Positions 54,930 to 63,103 of a DNA stretch of 64,000 nt are shown here, in pieces. The position numbers and the translations under genes are program-made. Position 1 is the stretch's first letter. Every line of letters starts with the position of its first letter. The notes below the pieces were generated by a model. That model worked only from the letters and a program-made list of their open reading frames with translations. It had not been told where the DNA came from and did no database searches. Source of the DNA: Dokdonella sp. (GTDB lineage: Bacteria; Pseudomonadota; Gammaproteobacteria; Xanthomonadales; Rhodanobacteraceae); assembly GCA_016712865.1 (NCBI GenBank), contig JADJQH010000008.1, positions 1,116,001 to 1,180,000 of the forward strand. The letters run 5' to 3'.

Positions 54930-55068
54930 ACACCCGCCTGCGCTTGCCACGTACTGTCCGCGCCTTGTCAGCGTTTCCCGACAGCCTGCCAGCGCAGTGC
55001 AAGCGCCAGCACGATGACCATTCACTCCCATCCGCGCCAATGATCCACCACCGCAATCCCGAGACCCC

Positions 55069-55809
55069 ATGAGTACCGAACTGCTGATCGGCATCCACTC
55101 CGTTGAAGCCGCATTGAACTACGATGCGGGCAACATCCTTGAGCTCTACGTCGAGTCCGGGCAACAGAACCCGCGAGTGCGCGAACTTGCCGAGCGCGCC
55201 CGCGATGCCGGAGTCAAGCCGCACGCGCGCGACAAGGCCGATCTTGACCGCATGACCGGTGGCGCGCGCCACCAGGGAATTGCCGCCAAGTACCGCGCTC
55301 CGCCTGCGCGCAGCGAGAGCGATCTGCCGGCAATCATCGATGCAGCAGGCAATTCGGCATTGTTCCTCGTGCTCGATGGCGTCACCGATCCGCATAATCT
55401 GGGTGCCTGCTTGCGCAGCGCGGAGGCGGCCGGAGTCACGGCGGTGATCGTGCCCAAGGACAAAGCCGCAGGAATCACGCCAACGGTTCGACGCGCATCG
55501 GCGGGTGCGGCGGATCGGGTGCCGTTCGTGGCCAGCACCAACCTGGCACGCAGCCTGAAGCTGCTCAGGCAATCCGGCATCTGGCTGACCGGGCTGGCCG
55601 GTGATGGAAATCAATCCCTCTACGCCTGCGATTTCAAGGGGCCGGTGGCCGTTGTCATCGGCAGCGAAGGCGAGGGCATGCGGCGGCTGACGCGCGAGGC
55701 CTGCGACTTCATCGCGCGCATCCCGATGCAGGGGAGTGTGGAAAGCCTGAATGTTTCCGTGGCCACCGGCGTGGTCTTGTTTGAAGTGCTTCGCCAGCGT
55801 ACGGGCTGA
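55069..55809 (+). CDS. rlmB: 23S rRNA (guanosine-2'-O-)-methyltransferase RlmB
   Basis: 246 aa SpoU-family (SPOUT) enzyme that methylates G2251. An N-terminal substrate-binding domain (ELLIGIHSVEAAL) is followed by the three SPOUT motifs: LDGVTDPHNLGACLRSA, VIGSEGEGMR and IPMQGSVESLNVSVATGV. Normal length. It follows rnr in the same direction. Confidence 0.95.
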   Translation: MSTELLIGIHSVEAALNYDAGNILELYVESGQQNPRVRELAERARDAGVKPHARDKADLDRMTGGARHQGIAAKYRAPPARSESDLPAIIDAAGNSALFLVLDGVTDPHNLGACLRSAEAAGVTAVIVPKDKAAGITPTVRRASAGAADRVPFVASTNLARSLKLLRQSGIWLTGLAGDGNQSLYACDFKGPVAVVIGSEGEGMRRLTREACDFIARIPMQGSVESLNVSVATGVVLFEVLRQRTG

Positions 55810-55815
55810 GATGGA

Positions 55816-56883
55816 ATGAACCGGTTTGCGGGGCTGGACCTGTTGCGCGTCATCGCCGGCCTTGCGCTGATCGTCTGCCACACCGCATTTCTGCTTTCCT
55901 CCCTGCGCATCCCGGATTCGGTGTGGCTGTACCTGGGCCTGGTCGGAGTGGAAATCTTCCTTGTCAGTCTGGGATTCCTGCTCACCTGCCGGATGCTCGA
56001 GTCGGCACCGGTGCGGATCGGGCGCCAGTGGTTGCGCGCCATCATGCGCTGGTGGCCGCTGTACCTGTTGATGCTGGCATTGAACCTGTTCATTTCCGGA
56101 GCAGGTGTTCCCGGCGTCCCATGGATGCAGTATGTGGTTCTTGCCCAGAACCTTGCCTGGCCGCATCCGGAATTCTTTGGCGAGGCATGGATCGTGGCCG
56201 CGGCCGTGATGATGGCGCTGTTGATTCCACTGGCCGTTCGATTCCTTGCGCGATGTTCGTTTGCTGTCGGCGTGCGTTGGATCGTTTGCCCGTTGCTGGT
56301 GGGATGCGTGGTGCGCAGCCTGGTGATCGGCTTGCAGGATCCGGCATTTGACCTGGGTGTGCGCAAGATCCTGCTGATGCGCCTGGACCTGCCGTTTTAC
56401 GGTGTCCTGGCCGGCTGGCTGTGGATGCATCGGCGCAATGAACTGCTGCGCTGGCGGCGTGCCTTGGCGGCATCGGGTGTCATTGCGCTCGCAGCAACGG
56501 CGTACGTGTACGTTTCCGTTGCCCTTGATGAGAGCGTGCTTGCGCGCAACGCCTTGCTGCCGCTGTGCGACCTTGGCTGCGCCATGTTGTTGCCCTGGGC
56601 CTGCTCGCTGCGGCTGGGCGATCGCGTGGGCAAGGTGCTGCGCGTTGTCGCCGCCAGCATGTATGCAGGGCTGCTGACGCATGTGACCGTGTTGCGCCTG
56701 GGTGTCTTCCTTGGCCTGCCGCTTGCAGCCCAGTCTGTCTTGCAAGGTTTCCTGATGCTGTCAGCCTGCATCCTGGTTTGCGGCGGCGTTGCCATCCTGG
56801 TCTGGTGGCTGCTCGACCGGCCCTGGCTGCTGCTGCGTGATCGCCTGTTTGCCGAGCATGCGGGCCCAGTCCGTGAACGGTGA
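55816..56883 (+). CDS. Membrane acyltransferase 3 family (OafA/YrhL-like)
   Basis: 355 aa with about ten membrane helices. The N-terminus (FAGLDLLRVIAGLALIVCHT) is the conserved family opening with the Arg and catalytic His. It would transfer acetyl or another acyl group to a cell-surface glycan. No SGNH domain is fused. It starts 6 bp after rlmB but is unrelated to it. Its last 123 bp overlap the end of the sterol-desaturase-family gene on the other strand. Confidence 0.8.
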   Translation: MNRFAGLDLLRVIAGLALIVCHTAFLLSSLRIPDSVWLYLGLVGVEIFLVSLGFLLTCRMLESAPVRIGRQWLRAIMRWWPLYLLMLALNLFISGAGVPGVPWMQYVVLAQNLAWPHPEFFGEAWIVAAAVMMALLIPLAVRFLARCSFAVGVRWIVCPLLVGCVVRSLVIGLQDPAFDLGVRKILLMRLDLPFYGVLAGWLWMHRRNELLRWRRALAASGVIALAATAYVYVSVALDESVLARNALLPLCDLGCAMLLPWACSLRLGDRVGKVLRVVAASMYAGLLTHVTVLRLGVFLGLPLAAQSVLQGFLMLSACILVCGGVAILVWWLLDRPWLLLRDRLFAEHAGPVRER

Positions 56884-57654
56884 AACCACTGCGCGCCAGG
56901 GCGAGTTGAGATTCTCGCGCGAGTGAAGTCCAGTGGCCGGATACTCGTCGTTGCCCGGTTTGCAGTAGGTTCCAAACGCGATGTCGAAGATGGGAAAGAA
57001 GGCGGCGAAATTGCGGTCGGTGTGCTGCGGCTCGATGGAATGATGAAGGCGGTGCCACTGCGGTCCGGCGAAGATCCATGTGCCCGAGCCAAGCGGAAGT
57101 CGAACATTCATGTGCACGAAGAATCCGAACAGGCCGAGTACGGTTGCGATCCAGCTGATGGTGACCGGCTTCTGGTCGAATATCAGTCCGATCGGCACCA
57201 GAATCAGCCACACACGGAAGGGTTCCTCCAGCCAGTGATGACGCAGGCTGGTGGTTACATTGACCGACTCGTCGGCATGATGCAGCTTGTGCAATGGCCA
57301 TGCGAACGGAAAACGGTGCTGCGCGCGATGGAACCAGTAGTAGAAGAAATCGTGGATGAAAAGGAAGACCAGCGCCTGTAGCGCCTGCCAGCCCAGGCCA
57401 TCGGGAAAATGAATGGGAATCTGCAGGCCGTGGCGCTGGACCAGGGGTTGCAGGAATTGCAGCAAAGGCGGGAGCAACAGCGCGTTGACCAGCACGACGA
57501 ACGCGGTATAGCCGAGGTTGAAGGCGACGTTCCGCCACGGTTGCCGCGGCTGCGCAGGGCGCAGGGCTTCGATCAGCATGGCGACCGCAAAGATGATTGC
57601 GACCAGCTGTATCTGGACCCGGAAATTTGCAAGGGCATCAGCGAGGAATTGCAT
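56761..57654 (-). CDS. Sterol desaturase / fatty acid hydroxylase family protein
   Basis: 297 aa from ATG 57652-57654 (MQFLADALANF). Longer in-frame starts lack conserved sequence, and a good -10 box (TATACT, 57725-57720) lies at the right place for this start. Three to four membrane helices and the di-iron histidine boxes HDFFYYWFHRAQH, HKLHHAD and HRLHHS are present. Substrate unknown (sterol, hopanoid or fatty acyl). The ~40-residue end (QQQPGPVEQPPDQDGNAAA) is low-complexity and lies opposite the acyltransferase gene, so it may be a recent stop-codon loss. Confidence 0.85.
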   Translation of the reverse strand: MQFLADALANFRVQIQLVAIIFAVAMLIEALRPAQPRQPWRNVAFNLGYTAFVVLVNALLLPPLLQFLQPLVQRHGLQIPIHFPDGLGWQALQALVFLFIHDFFYYWFHRAQHRFPFAWPLHKLHHADESVNVTTSLRHHWLEEPFRVWLILVPIGLIFDQKPVTISWIATVLGLFGFFVHMNVRLPLGSGTWIFAGPQWHRLHHSIEPQHTDRNFAAFFPIFDIAFGTYCKPGNDEYPATGLHSRENLNSPWRAVVSPFTDWARMLGKQAITQQQPGPVEQPPDQDGNAAANQDAG

Positions 57655-58045
57655 CGAATCCGTTGGAACGTGAAATGCGATGGGGAAATCGGCACGAGCG
57701 AAGTGTTCGTGTGCAGCGCAGTATAGCGGCCGCATGGCGGACAAGCCCCGCATGTTGGCTCCTCGGTATCCATTGTCGCGGGCGTCAGCGATTGATCCGT
57801 CAAGGAACCCGGCACGCCTGGGCAGCGAGCCTTGGACTCGGGCCAATGAAAGTGGCCGATGACCTTGGTGCAGGCGAAGCAGAGAATGGGCTGAACGCCT
57901 GGGTGCTGCGCGCAGGTGGCGCGCTCGGCATCATGCATCGGGTGGGCACGACGGAAGGCATGCATGTAGGCCTTCCATTGGTGATCCATCAATTCAGCGG
58001 CGAATGCCCGTTGAAATCGAAGTTAATGGGGGTACAATAAATGAA
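57655..58045. other. 391-bp region between desaturase-family gene and brnT
   Basis: Holds the probable desaturase promoter (-10 TATACT at 57725-57720, minus strand; -35 unclear) and, at its right end, the brnT promoter. In 57760-58000 no gene, repeat or terminator could be supported. A minus-strand open frame (57573-57992) exists but resembles no family I know and runs into the desaturase-family gene. Confidence 0.45.
58011..58038 (+). promoter_or_regulatory. Promoter of brnT-brnA
   Basis: TTGAAA (58011-58016) and TACAAT (58033-58038) are 16 bp apart. Transcription would start near 58045, so the brnT message begins at or next to its ATG (58046) and may be leaderless. BrnA-type antitoxins repress their own promoter; no clear palindrome was found. 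Confidence 0.6.
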
Positions 58046-58312
58046 ATGGAAATTACGTTCGATCCTGTCAAGGATGTCGTGAACCGCGCCAAGCACCGCA
58101 TGTCGTTAGGTAGCGCGGCGGAATTGGAGTGGGATTCGGCGCTGACGTGGCCGGACATGCGCCGCGATTACGGCGAGCCTCGTCAGTGCGGTATTGGCTA
58201 CATCGGGCTGCGATTGTACGCCGTGGTTTTCGTGGATCGCGCCGACGTTCGGCGCATCATCAGCCTGCGCAAGGCGAATCGACGCGAGGTGAATCGTTAT
58301 GCCCAAACTTAA
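58046..58312 (+). CDS. brnT: BrnT family toxin
   Basis: 88 aa. Family pattern: ITFDPVKDVVNRAKH at the start, RRDYGEPRQCGIGYIGLRLYAVVF in the middle, and RRIISLRKANRREVNRYA at the end. BrnT is a RelE-fold ribonuclease toxin that blocks translation; the conserved His, Arg and Ser/Lys positions appear present. The start is ATG 58046; an in-frame ATG at 58004 lies upstream of the promoter. It overlaps brnA by 14 bp, the usual toxin-first order. Confidence 0.9.
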   Translation: MEITFDPVKDVVNRAKHRMSLGSAAELEWDSALTWPDMRRDYGEPRQCGIGYIGLRLYAVVFVDRADVRRIISLRKANRREVNRYAQT

Positions 58313-58574
58313 GCCAGGCACCATCCTGCCTACGCCAACCCACGACAAGGCCATCACGCGCGCCGCGCGAAGTGACCCCGACGCCAAGCCGTTGACCGAG
58401 CGCGAGTGGAAGTTGGCCAAGCCAAATGTACGCGTCGGACGGCCGCCAAAGGCCGACGCCAAGGTGGCGGTAAAGCTGCGGCTCGACCCGGATCTGTTGG
58501 CCGTGCTCAAGGCCACTGGCCCGGGGTGGCAGACGCGTGCGAATCGCATATTGCGTGAGCGGTTTGCGCTGTAG
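58299..58574 (+). CDS. brnA: BrnA family antitoxin
   Basis: 91 aa. The C-terminal ribbon-helix-helix domain (VAVKLRLDPDLLAVLKATG, then GWQTRANRILRERF) is typical of BrnA, which neutralises BrnT and represses the operon. The N-terminal half is basic and probably disordered until it binds the toxin. Overlap with brnT implies coupling. The pair is the only toxin-antitoxin module in the window. Confidence 0.9.
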   Translation: MPKLKPGTILPTPTHDKAITRAARSDPDAKPLTEREWKLAKPNVRVGRPPKADAKVAVKLRLDPDLLAVLKATGPGWQTRANRILRERFAL

Positions 58575-58687
58575 CGCCAGTTCAACTCATCCATTCTCGG
58601 GATCATGTGTGGTTGAAGAAGGCTACGGGTTGCCGGGATGCGAAGAACCCGCCAGACTCGGGCTGGCGCAGGCACAGGGGAAGGCCA

Positions 58688-59335
58688 ATGATCCAGGTCG
58701 TCATTGTTGATGATCATGAGCTGGTGCGTACCGGCTATCGACTCATCATCGAGCAGCAGGCCGACATCAAGGTGGTGGGTGAGGCTGCGGACGGAGAGCA
58801 GGGGCTTGCCCTGCTGCGCAAGCTGGAACCGGATGTGGCCATCGTCGACCTGCACATGCCTGGCGTCAGCGGGATCGAAGTCACCGAGCGCGTGCGCAAG
58901 CTCAAGCTGAAGACTCGCATCGTCATTGTGACCATGGTCAGCGAATCGCCGCTGCCGCGCAGGTTGCTGGAAGCCGGGGCAAGCGGTTACATCACCAAGT
59001 CATGCCCGGCCCCGGAACTGATGCGTGCGCTGCGCCAGGTGGCGGACGGACGCCGCTATCTGGCCGCCGGAATTGCCGAGGCCATGGCGCTGGATGTGAT
59101 CGATGGCTCCAGGCAATCCCCGTTCGAGCAACTGTCATCGCGCGAACTTGAAGTGGCGCTGATGCTGGCAAGGGGGCAGGACATGCAGCTCATTGCCGAA
59201 CGCCTGAACCTGAGCGCAAAAACCGTTGCAACCTACAAATATCGACTGTTCGAAAAATTGAATATCGACAACGCCGTTACCCTGTCGCACCTGGCCGGAC
59301 TGCATGGCCTGCTCGACAACCAGGGCGCCCACTAG
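58688..59335 (+). CDS. LuxR-family response regulator, GacA/UvrY-like
   Basis: 215 aa. Receiver domain with acidic pocket VDDHE, phospho-Asp in VAIVDLHMPG and a Lys in YITKS; then linker and LuxR-type DNA-binding domain (LSSRELEVALMLARGQ, LNLSAKTVATYKYRLFEKL). Features such as SPFEQLSSREL, KLNIDNAVTLSHLA and the length match UvrY/GacA, which activate small RNAs that titrate CsrA/RsmA. The neighbour uvrC, usual for this gene, is not seen. The cognate kinase (BarA/GacS) lies elsewhere. ATG 58688 is chosen since the receiver fold begins there. Confidence 0.88.
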   Translation: MIQVVIVDDHELVRTGYRLIIEQQADIKVVGEAADGEQGLALLRKLEPDVAIVDLHMPGVSGIEVTERVRKLKLKTRIVIVTMVSESPLPRRLLEAGASGYITKSCPAPELMRALRQVADGRRYLAAGIAEAMALDVIDGSRQSPFEQLSSRELEVALMLARGQDMQLIAERLNLSAKTVATYKYRLFEKLNIDNAVTLSHLAGLHGLLDNQGAH

Positions 59336-59419
59336 ACTGCCGATCAGTGGACGCGCATGCGGCTGCACAGGCGAATTCGCCGTGCCTTGGATTCGCCAGC
59401 GTTGGCGCGCACTTGCCTA

Positions 59420-59531
59420 GGGAAACTCTGAACAAGTACGGAACTCATTCGTCGCGAGCAAGCTCGCTCCCACAAGATCAAGCAATGGTGGGAGCGAGCT
59501 TGCTCGCGACAATACTTGTTCAGACCTTCCC
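59420..59531. repeat. MITE-like element, copy 2
   Basis: 112-bp element lying 28 bp past the rne stop. Ends GGGAAACTCTGAACAAGTA and TACTTGTTCAGACCTTCCC are imperfect terminal inverted repeats (19 bp, two to three mismatches). Inside are two inverted GTCGCGAGC...CTCCCAC units. It is nearly identical to 28703-28813 in opposite orientation. Confidence 0.85.
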
Positions 59532-59559
59532 TGGAGGCAAATGCACGGCCTTGCGTAAC

Positions 59560-62500
59560 TCAGGAGCTGCCTTCGCTACCCGGTTTTGCTGATTCGGACT
59601 TGTCGGCCGATGCAGGTGTTGCTGTCGGTTTTGCAGGTTCCGGCATGGACGCAAAGCTCTTGGCGACTTCTGCGGCGACCTGCGGTTGCGAGGCCAGGAT
59701 GGGCGAGGGTGCCGTGATTGGCGCGCTTCGTGGGAGCGTTTGGCGGTTGGGAACCGAGAACAGATCCTGCACGGAATGTGGACGCACGGGAGTCGGACGG
59801 TCCGACTGGGCTGACGGCATTCCGGTGGCTGTCGAAGCTGGACGCGGTTGACTCGCGGATGCAGAGGGCTGGCTCGGCGGCGCGGCAGGAGTTGGTCTCG
59901 CCGGAGGCGATGGCATCGATACCGGTGGCTGTGCCGGGTTCTGATTCTGGGCCGGCGCTTGTGTCGGTGCCTGCGCGGGTGTTGCTGTGCGAACCGGAGC
60001 CTGGGTCTGAGCCGGAGCCTGGGTCTGAGCCGGAGCCTGGGTCTGAGCCGGAGCCTGGGTCTGGACTGGAGCCTGGGTCTGAGCCGGAGCCTGGGTCTGA
60101 GCCGGAGCCTGGGTCTGAACCGGAGCCTGGGTCTGAGCCGGAGCCTGGGTCTGGACTGGAGCCTGGGTCTGAACCGGAGCCTGGGTCTGGACCGGAGCCT
60201 GGGTCTGAACCGGAGCCTGGGTCTGAACCGGAGCCTGGGTCTGAACCGGAGCCTGGGTCTGGACCGGAGCCTGGGTCTGGACCGGAGCCTGGGTCTGAAC
60301 CGGAGCCTGGGTCTGGACCGGAGCCGGAGCCGGGGCTGGAGCGTTTGCCACGGGCCTTGGAGCGGGATCAGAAGCGCCTGCCGATGCGGCCTGCGCATTC
60401 GGATTGCGCATTTGCGGGGAAGCCGTGGAGCGATCCGCTGCGGCTACGGTGTTCGCGGGTTTGCTGCCGGCATCAGTGCCCTGGTCGACGTCTTCATCAT
60501 CAAAATCATCACGGGCGGCATTCGGCATGTCGGCACTTGCAGCACCCGCTTCACCCTTGCGACGACGGCGACCACCACGGCGGCCGCGACGACGCTTGGA
60601 AGATCCGCCGCCGTCATCAGTCTGCGCGGCAGTCTCGCTGGCTGCTTCCACAGGCACCGGCAGCGCAGCCAATTTCTTTTCTTCGATGGCCTCGCTGCCC
60701 GGCGTGGCAACAGCTGCTTGCTTGATGGCGGGCTTGGCATTCTGGCCGGAAGCAGGCGTTGCAGCCGCTTGCGGCTTGCGGGCGTCGCGATTCTGGCGCG
60801 ACTGATCCTGACGCTGCTGCTTCTGGTTCTGCCCCTTGCGCGCGTCGCGTGCTTCGTTGCGATGGGCATCCTTGCGCTGCGGCTCGGCGCGGGAATTCCG
60901 GCCTTGCTGTTGTCCGCGGCCATCCTTTCGGCCATCGCGCTGATCGCGTTTGGCTTGCGTGTGCGATCGCGGCTGTGGCCGGCCGACTGCAGTTTCCGCG
61001 GGCTTGCCACCGAACAGGCCACCGAGCCAGGCCAGGAATCCACCGCGCGCTGGTTGCGGCGCTGCAACTTCCGCTACCGGAAGGACGATTTCATTCTTGA
61101 CCGGTGCCGGGCTGGCCGGGACCACGCGGCTGACGGCCGGTTGTTCCGGCTCATCGCCTGCTTGCGCAAGTTGCGGCAGCGGGGTGGCGGCAACCGGCGT
61201 CAGACGCTGGTAGCTTGGCTTTGCGTCCTCATTCACATCGGCGGCACGGATGCGCTCGATATGCAGGTGCGGGGTCTCCAGCTTGTCGTCGGCAACGACG
61301 ATGACCTGCACTTCCTGGCGGATTTCGATCTCGGAAAGCTGGCGGCGCTTCTCGTTGACAAGGAAGTTGGCCACGGCCGGTGGCGCCTGCACCAGCACTT
61401 GTCCGGTGTTTTCCTTCATCGCATGTTCTTCGACCAGGCGCAGTGCGGAAAGCGAGAGCGATTCAACGCTGCGGATGCGGCCATGGCCGTCGCAACGCGG
61501 ACACACGATCTGGGTGGCTTCGCCCAGCGAGGGGCGCAGACGCTGGCGCGACAGTTCAAGCAGGCCAAAGCGCGAAATGCGCCCGATTTGCACGCGGGCG
61601 CGATCCACGCGCATCGCGTCCTTGAGCTTGTCCTCGACTTCGCGCTGGTGGCGCGGGCTGTCCATGTCGATGAAGTCGATGACGATCAGTCCGCCGGCAT
61701 CGCGAATGCGCAATTGCCGCGCAATTTCGGCGGCCGCTTCAAGGTTGGTGTTGAACGCGGTTTCCTCGATGTCGCTGCCCTTGGTGGCCTTCGAGGAGTT
61801 GATGTCGATCGCGGTCAGCGCTTCGGTCTGGTCGATCACGATCGAGCCGCCGGACGGAAGCCGCACGGTGCGCTGGAACGCATTTTCGATCTGCGTTTCA
61901 ATCTGGAAGCGAGAGAACAGCGGAACCGTGTCCTGATACAGCTTCAACTTGCGCAGGTTGTTTGGCATCACCTGCTGGACGAACTCCCGCGCATCGTTGT
62001 AGAGCTCCTCGGTGTCGATGAGGATCTCGCCGATGTCGTTGCGCAGGTAGTCGCGCAGGGCGCGGATGATGAGTTTCGATTCCTGGTAGATCAGGAAGGG
62101 TGCAGGGCGCGAGGTGGCGGCTTCGGAAATCGCCTTCCACAGTTGCAGCAGGTAGTCGAGGTCCCATTGCAGTTCTTCGGCATCGCGACCCATGCCGGCG
62201 GTGCGGATGATCATGCCCATGTCGTCGGGCAGTTTCAGTTCATCCATGGCGTCCTTGAGGTTCTGGCGATCCTCACCCTCGATGCGGCGGGATACGCCGC
62301 CGGCGCGCGGGTTGTTCGGCATCAGAACCAGATAGCGTCCGGCCAGGCTGATGAAGGTGGTCAGCGCCGCACCCTTGTTGCCGCGCTCCTCCTTGTCGAC
62401 CTGGACCACCAGGGTCTGGCCTTCCTTCAACAGTTCGCGCGTGCTCGCCTTGTTGGGGTCGAGTCCCGGCGTGAAGTATTGCCTGGAGATTTCCTTGAGC

Positions 62501-62706
62501 GGCAGGAAGCCGTGGCGTTCGCCGCCGTAATCCACGAAACAGGCTTCCAGCGAAGGCTCGACGCGCGTGATGCGGCCGAGGTAGATGTTGGATTTTTTCT
62601 GTTCGCGGGAGGGGATCTCGACGTCGAGATCGTAGAGGGTCTGGCCATCGACGATAGCCACGCGCAACTCTTCACGCTGAGTTGCGTTGATCAACATACG
62701 CTTCAT
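59560..62706 (-). CDS. rne: Ribonuclease E
   Basis: 1048 aa endoribonuclease, core of the RNA degradosome. The N-terminal catalytic half has the S1 domain (about 35-120), the 5' sensor and the DNase I-like site with metal-binding Asp in [10 protein letters not shown] and [11 protein letters not shown]. The zinc-link is CPRCDGHGR. The C-terminal half is disordered, with a putative membrane-interacting stretch ([13 protein letters not shown]) and an Arg-rich RNA-binding segment ([13 protein letters not shown]). Near the end is an 18-copy repeat of P(V/A)[14 protein letters not shown] is the canonical start. The DEAD helicase encoded in this window is a plausible partner. Confidence 0.96.
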   Translation of the reverse strand: MKRMLINATQREELRVAIVDGQTLYDLDVEIPSREQKKSNIYLGRITRVEPSLEACFVDYGGERHGFLPLKEISRQYFTPGLDPNKASTRELLKEGQTLVVQVDKEERGNKGAALTTFISLAGRYLVLMPNNPRAGGVSRRIEGEDRQNLKDAMDELKLPDDMGMIIRTAGMGRDAEELQWDLDYLLQLWKAISEAATSRPAPFLIYQESKLIIRALRDYLRNDIGEILIDTEELYNDAREFVQQVMPNNLRKLKLYQDTVPLFSRFQIETQIENAFQRTVRLPSGGSIVIDQTEALTAIDINSSKATKGSDIEETAFNTNLEAAAEIARQLRIRDAGGLIVIDFIDMDSPRHQREVEDKLKDAMRVDRARVQIGRISRFGLLELSRQRLRPSLGEATQIVCPRCDGHGRIRSVESLSLSALRLVEEHAMKENTGQVLVQAPPAVANFLVNEKRRQLSEIEIRQEVQVIVVADDKLETPHLHIERIRAADVNEDAKPSYQRLTPVAATPLPQLAQAGDEPEQPAVSRVVPASPAPVKNEIVLPVAEVAAPQPARGGFLAWLGGLFGGKPAETAVGRPQPRSHTQAKRDQRDGRKDGRGQQQGRNSRAEPQRKDAHRNEARDARKGQNQKQQRQDQSRQNRDARKPQAAATPASGQNAKPAIKQAAVATPGSEAIEEKKLAALPVPVEAASETAAQTDDGGGSSKRRRGRRGGRRRRKGEAGAASADMPNAARDDFDDEDVDQGTDAGSKPANTVAAADRSTASPQMRNPNAQAASAGASDPAPRPVANAPAPAPAPVQTQAPVQTQAPVQTQAPVQTQAPVQTQAPVQTQAPVQTQAPVQTQAPVQTQAPVQTQAPAQTQAPVQTQAPAQTQAPAQTQAPVQTQAPAQTQAPAQTQAPAQTQAPVRTATPAQAPTQAPAQNQNPAQPPVSMPSPPARPTPAAPPSQPSASASQPRPASTATGMPSAQSDRPTPVRPHSVQDLFSVPNRQTLPRSAPITAPSPILASQPQVAAEVAKSFASMPEPAKPTATPASADKSESAKPGSEGSS
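59996..60324. repeat. 18-bp coding tandem repeat in rne (18 copies)
   Basis: Eighteen consecutive 18-bp units (phase mark CTGGGTCTG every 18 bp from 60001 to 60307), encoding PVQTQA or PAQTQA on the minus strand. Units differ only at a few positions (GAGCC, GAACC, GGACC/GGACT). This indicates recent expansion by slippage or unequal exchange. Confidence 0.95.
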
Positions 62707-63103
62707 TTTTATTGTTCCTTTGGCAGGCTCTCGAACCGCTGCCGCGCATGACCGCGCTGCCCGCAGGCTTCGCGTCGCGCGATCCGGCTGGACCGGAATT
62801 CCGGCTGCGGGAGCGCCTGTACTTCTCAGTTTGCCGACGCTTTGCGGGCGTCGGCGCTCATTTGGTGCATGCGAATCCGGAGACCCATTGCCTCCGCAAG
62901 GGTGGCAAGCAATCTTCGATCCGAGCCGTTAGGATGTCCGGGCTTGTCTTGCCTGCGGCCTCTCAACCTGAGTACGGGCAGCAGGGCACGAACAACGCTG
63001 ACGGTCGAATGCGCCTTGAAAATGTCTCGGGAATCCCGCAATTGCGGGCCGATGACGGCGCGAAACGCCCGCGCAGTGTATCAGTCCAGCCCGGATTTTT
63101 TCA
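62707..63103. other. 397-bp divergent region between rne and rluC
   Basis: Expected to hold the long 5' leader of rne, which in enterics folds and lets RNase E control its own message. A perfect 8-bp stem (GCCGACGC 62833-62840, GCGTCGGC 62848-62855) with a 7-nt loop lies 127-149 nt before the rne start and is a candidate for such a structure. No promoter could be fixed and no small gene is supported. Confidence 0.5.

Noticed and set aside
57573-57992. 139-codon minus-strand frame before brnT
   Set aside because: It begins in the gap and runs into the 5' part of the desaturase-family gene in another frame; no family resemblance.
59718-60725. Open frames on the plus strand across the rne repeat (EPGS-type repeats, and a 967-codon frame over most of rne)
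   Set aside because: They are mirror frames of the 18-bp repeat and of conserved RNase E sequence; RNase E is unambiguous on the other strand.
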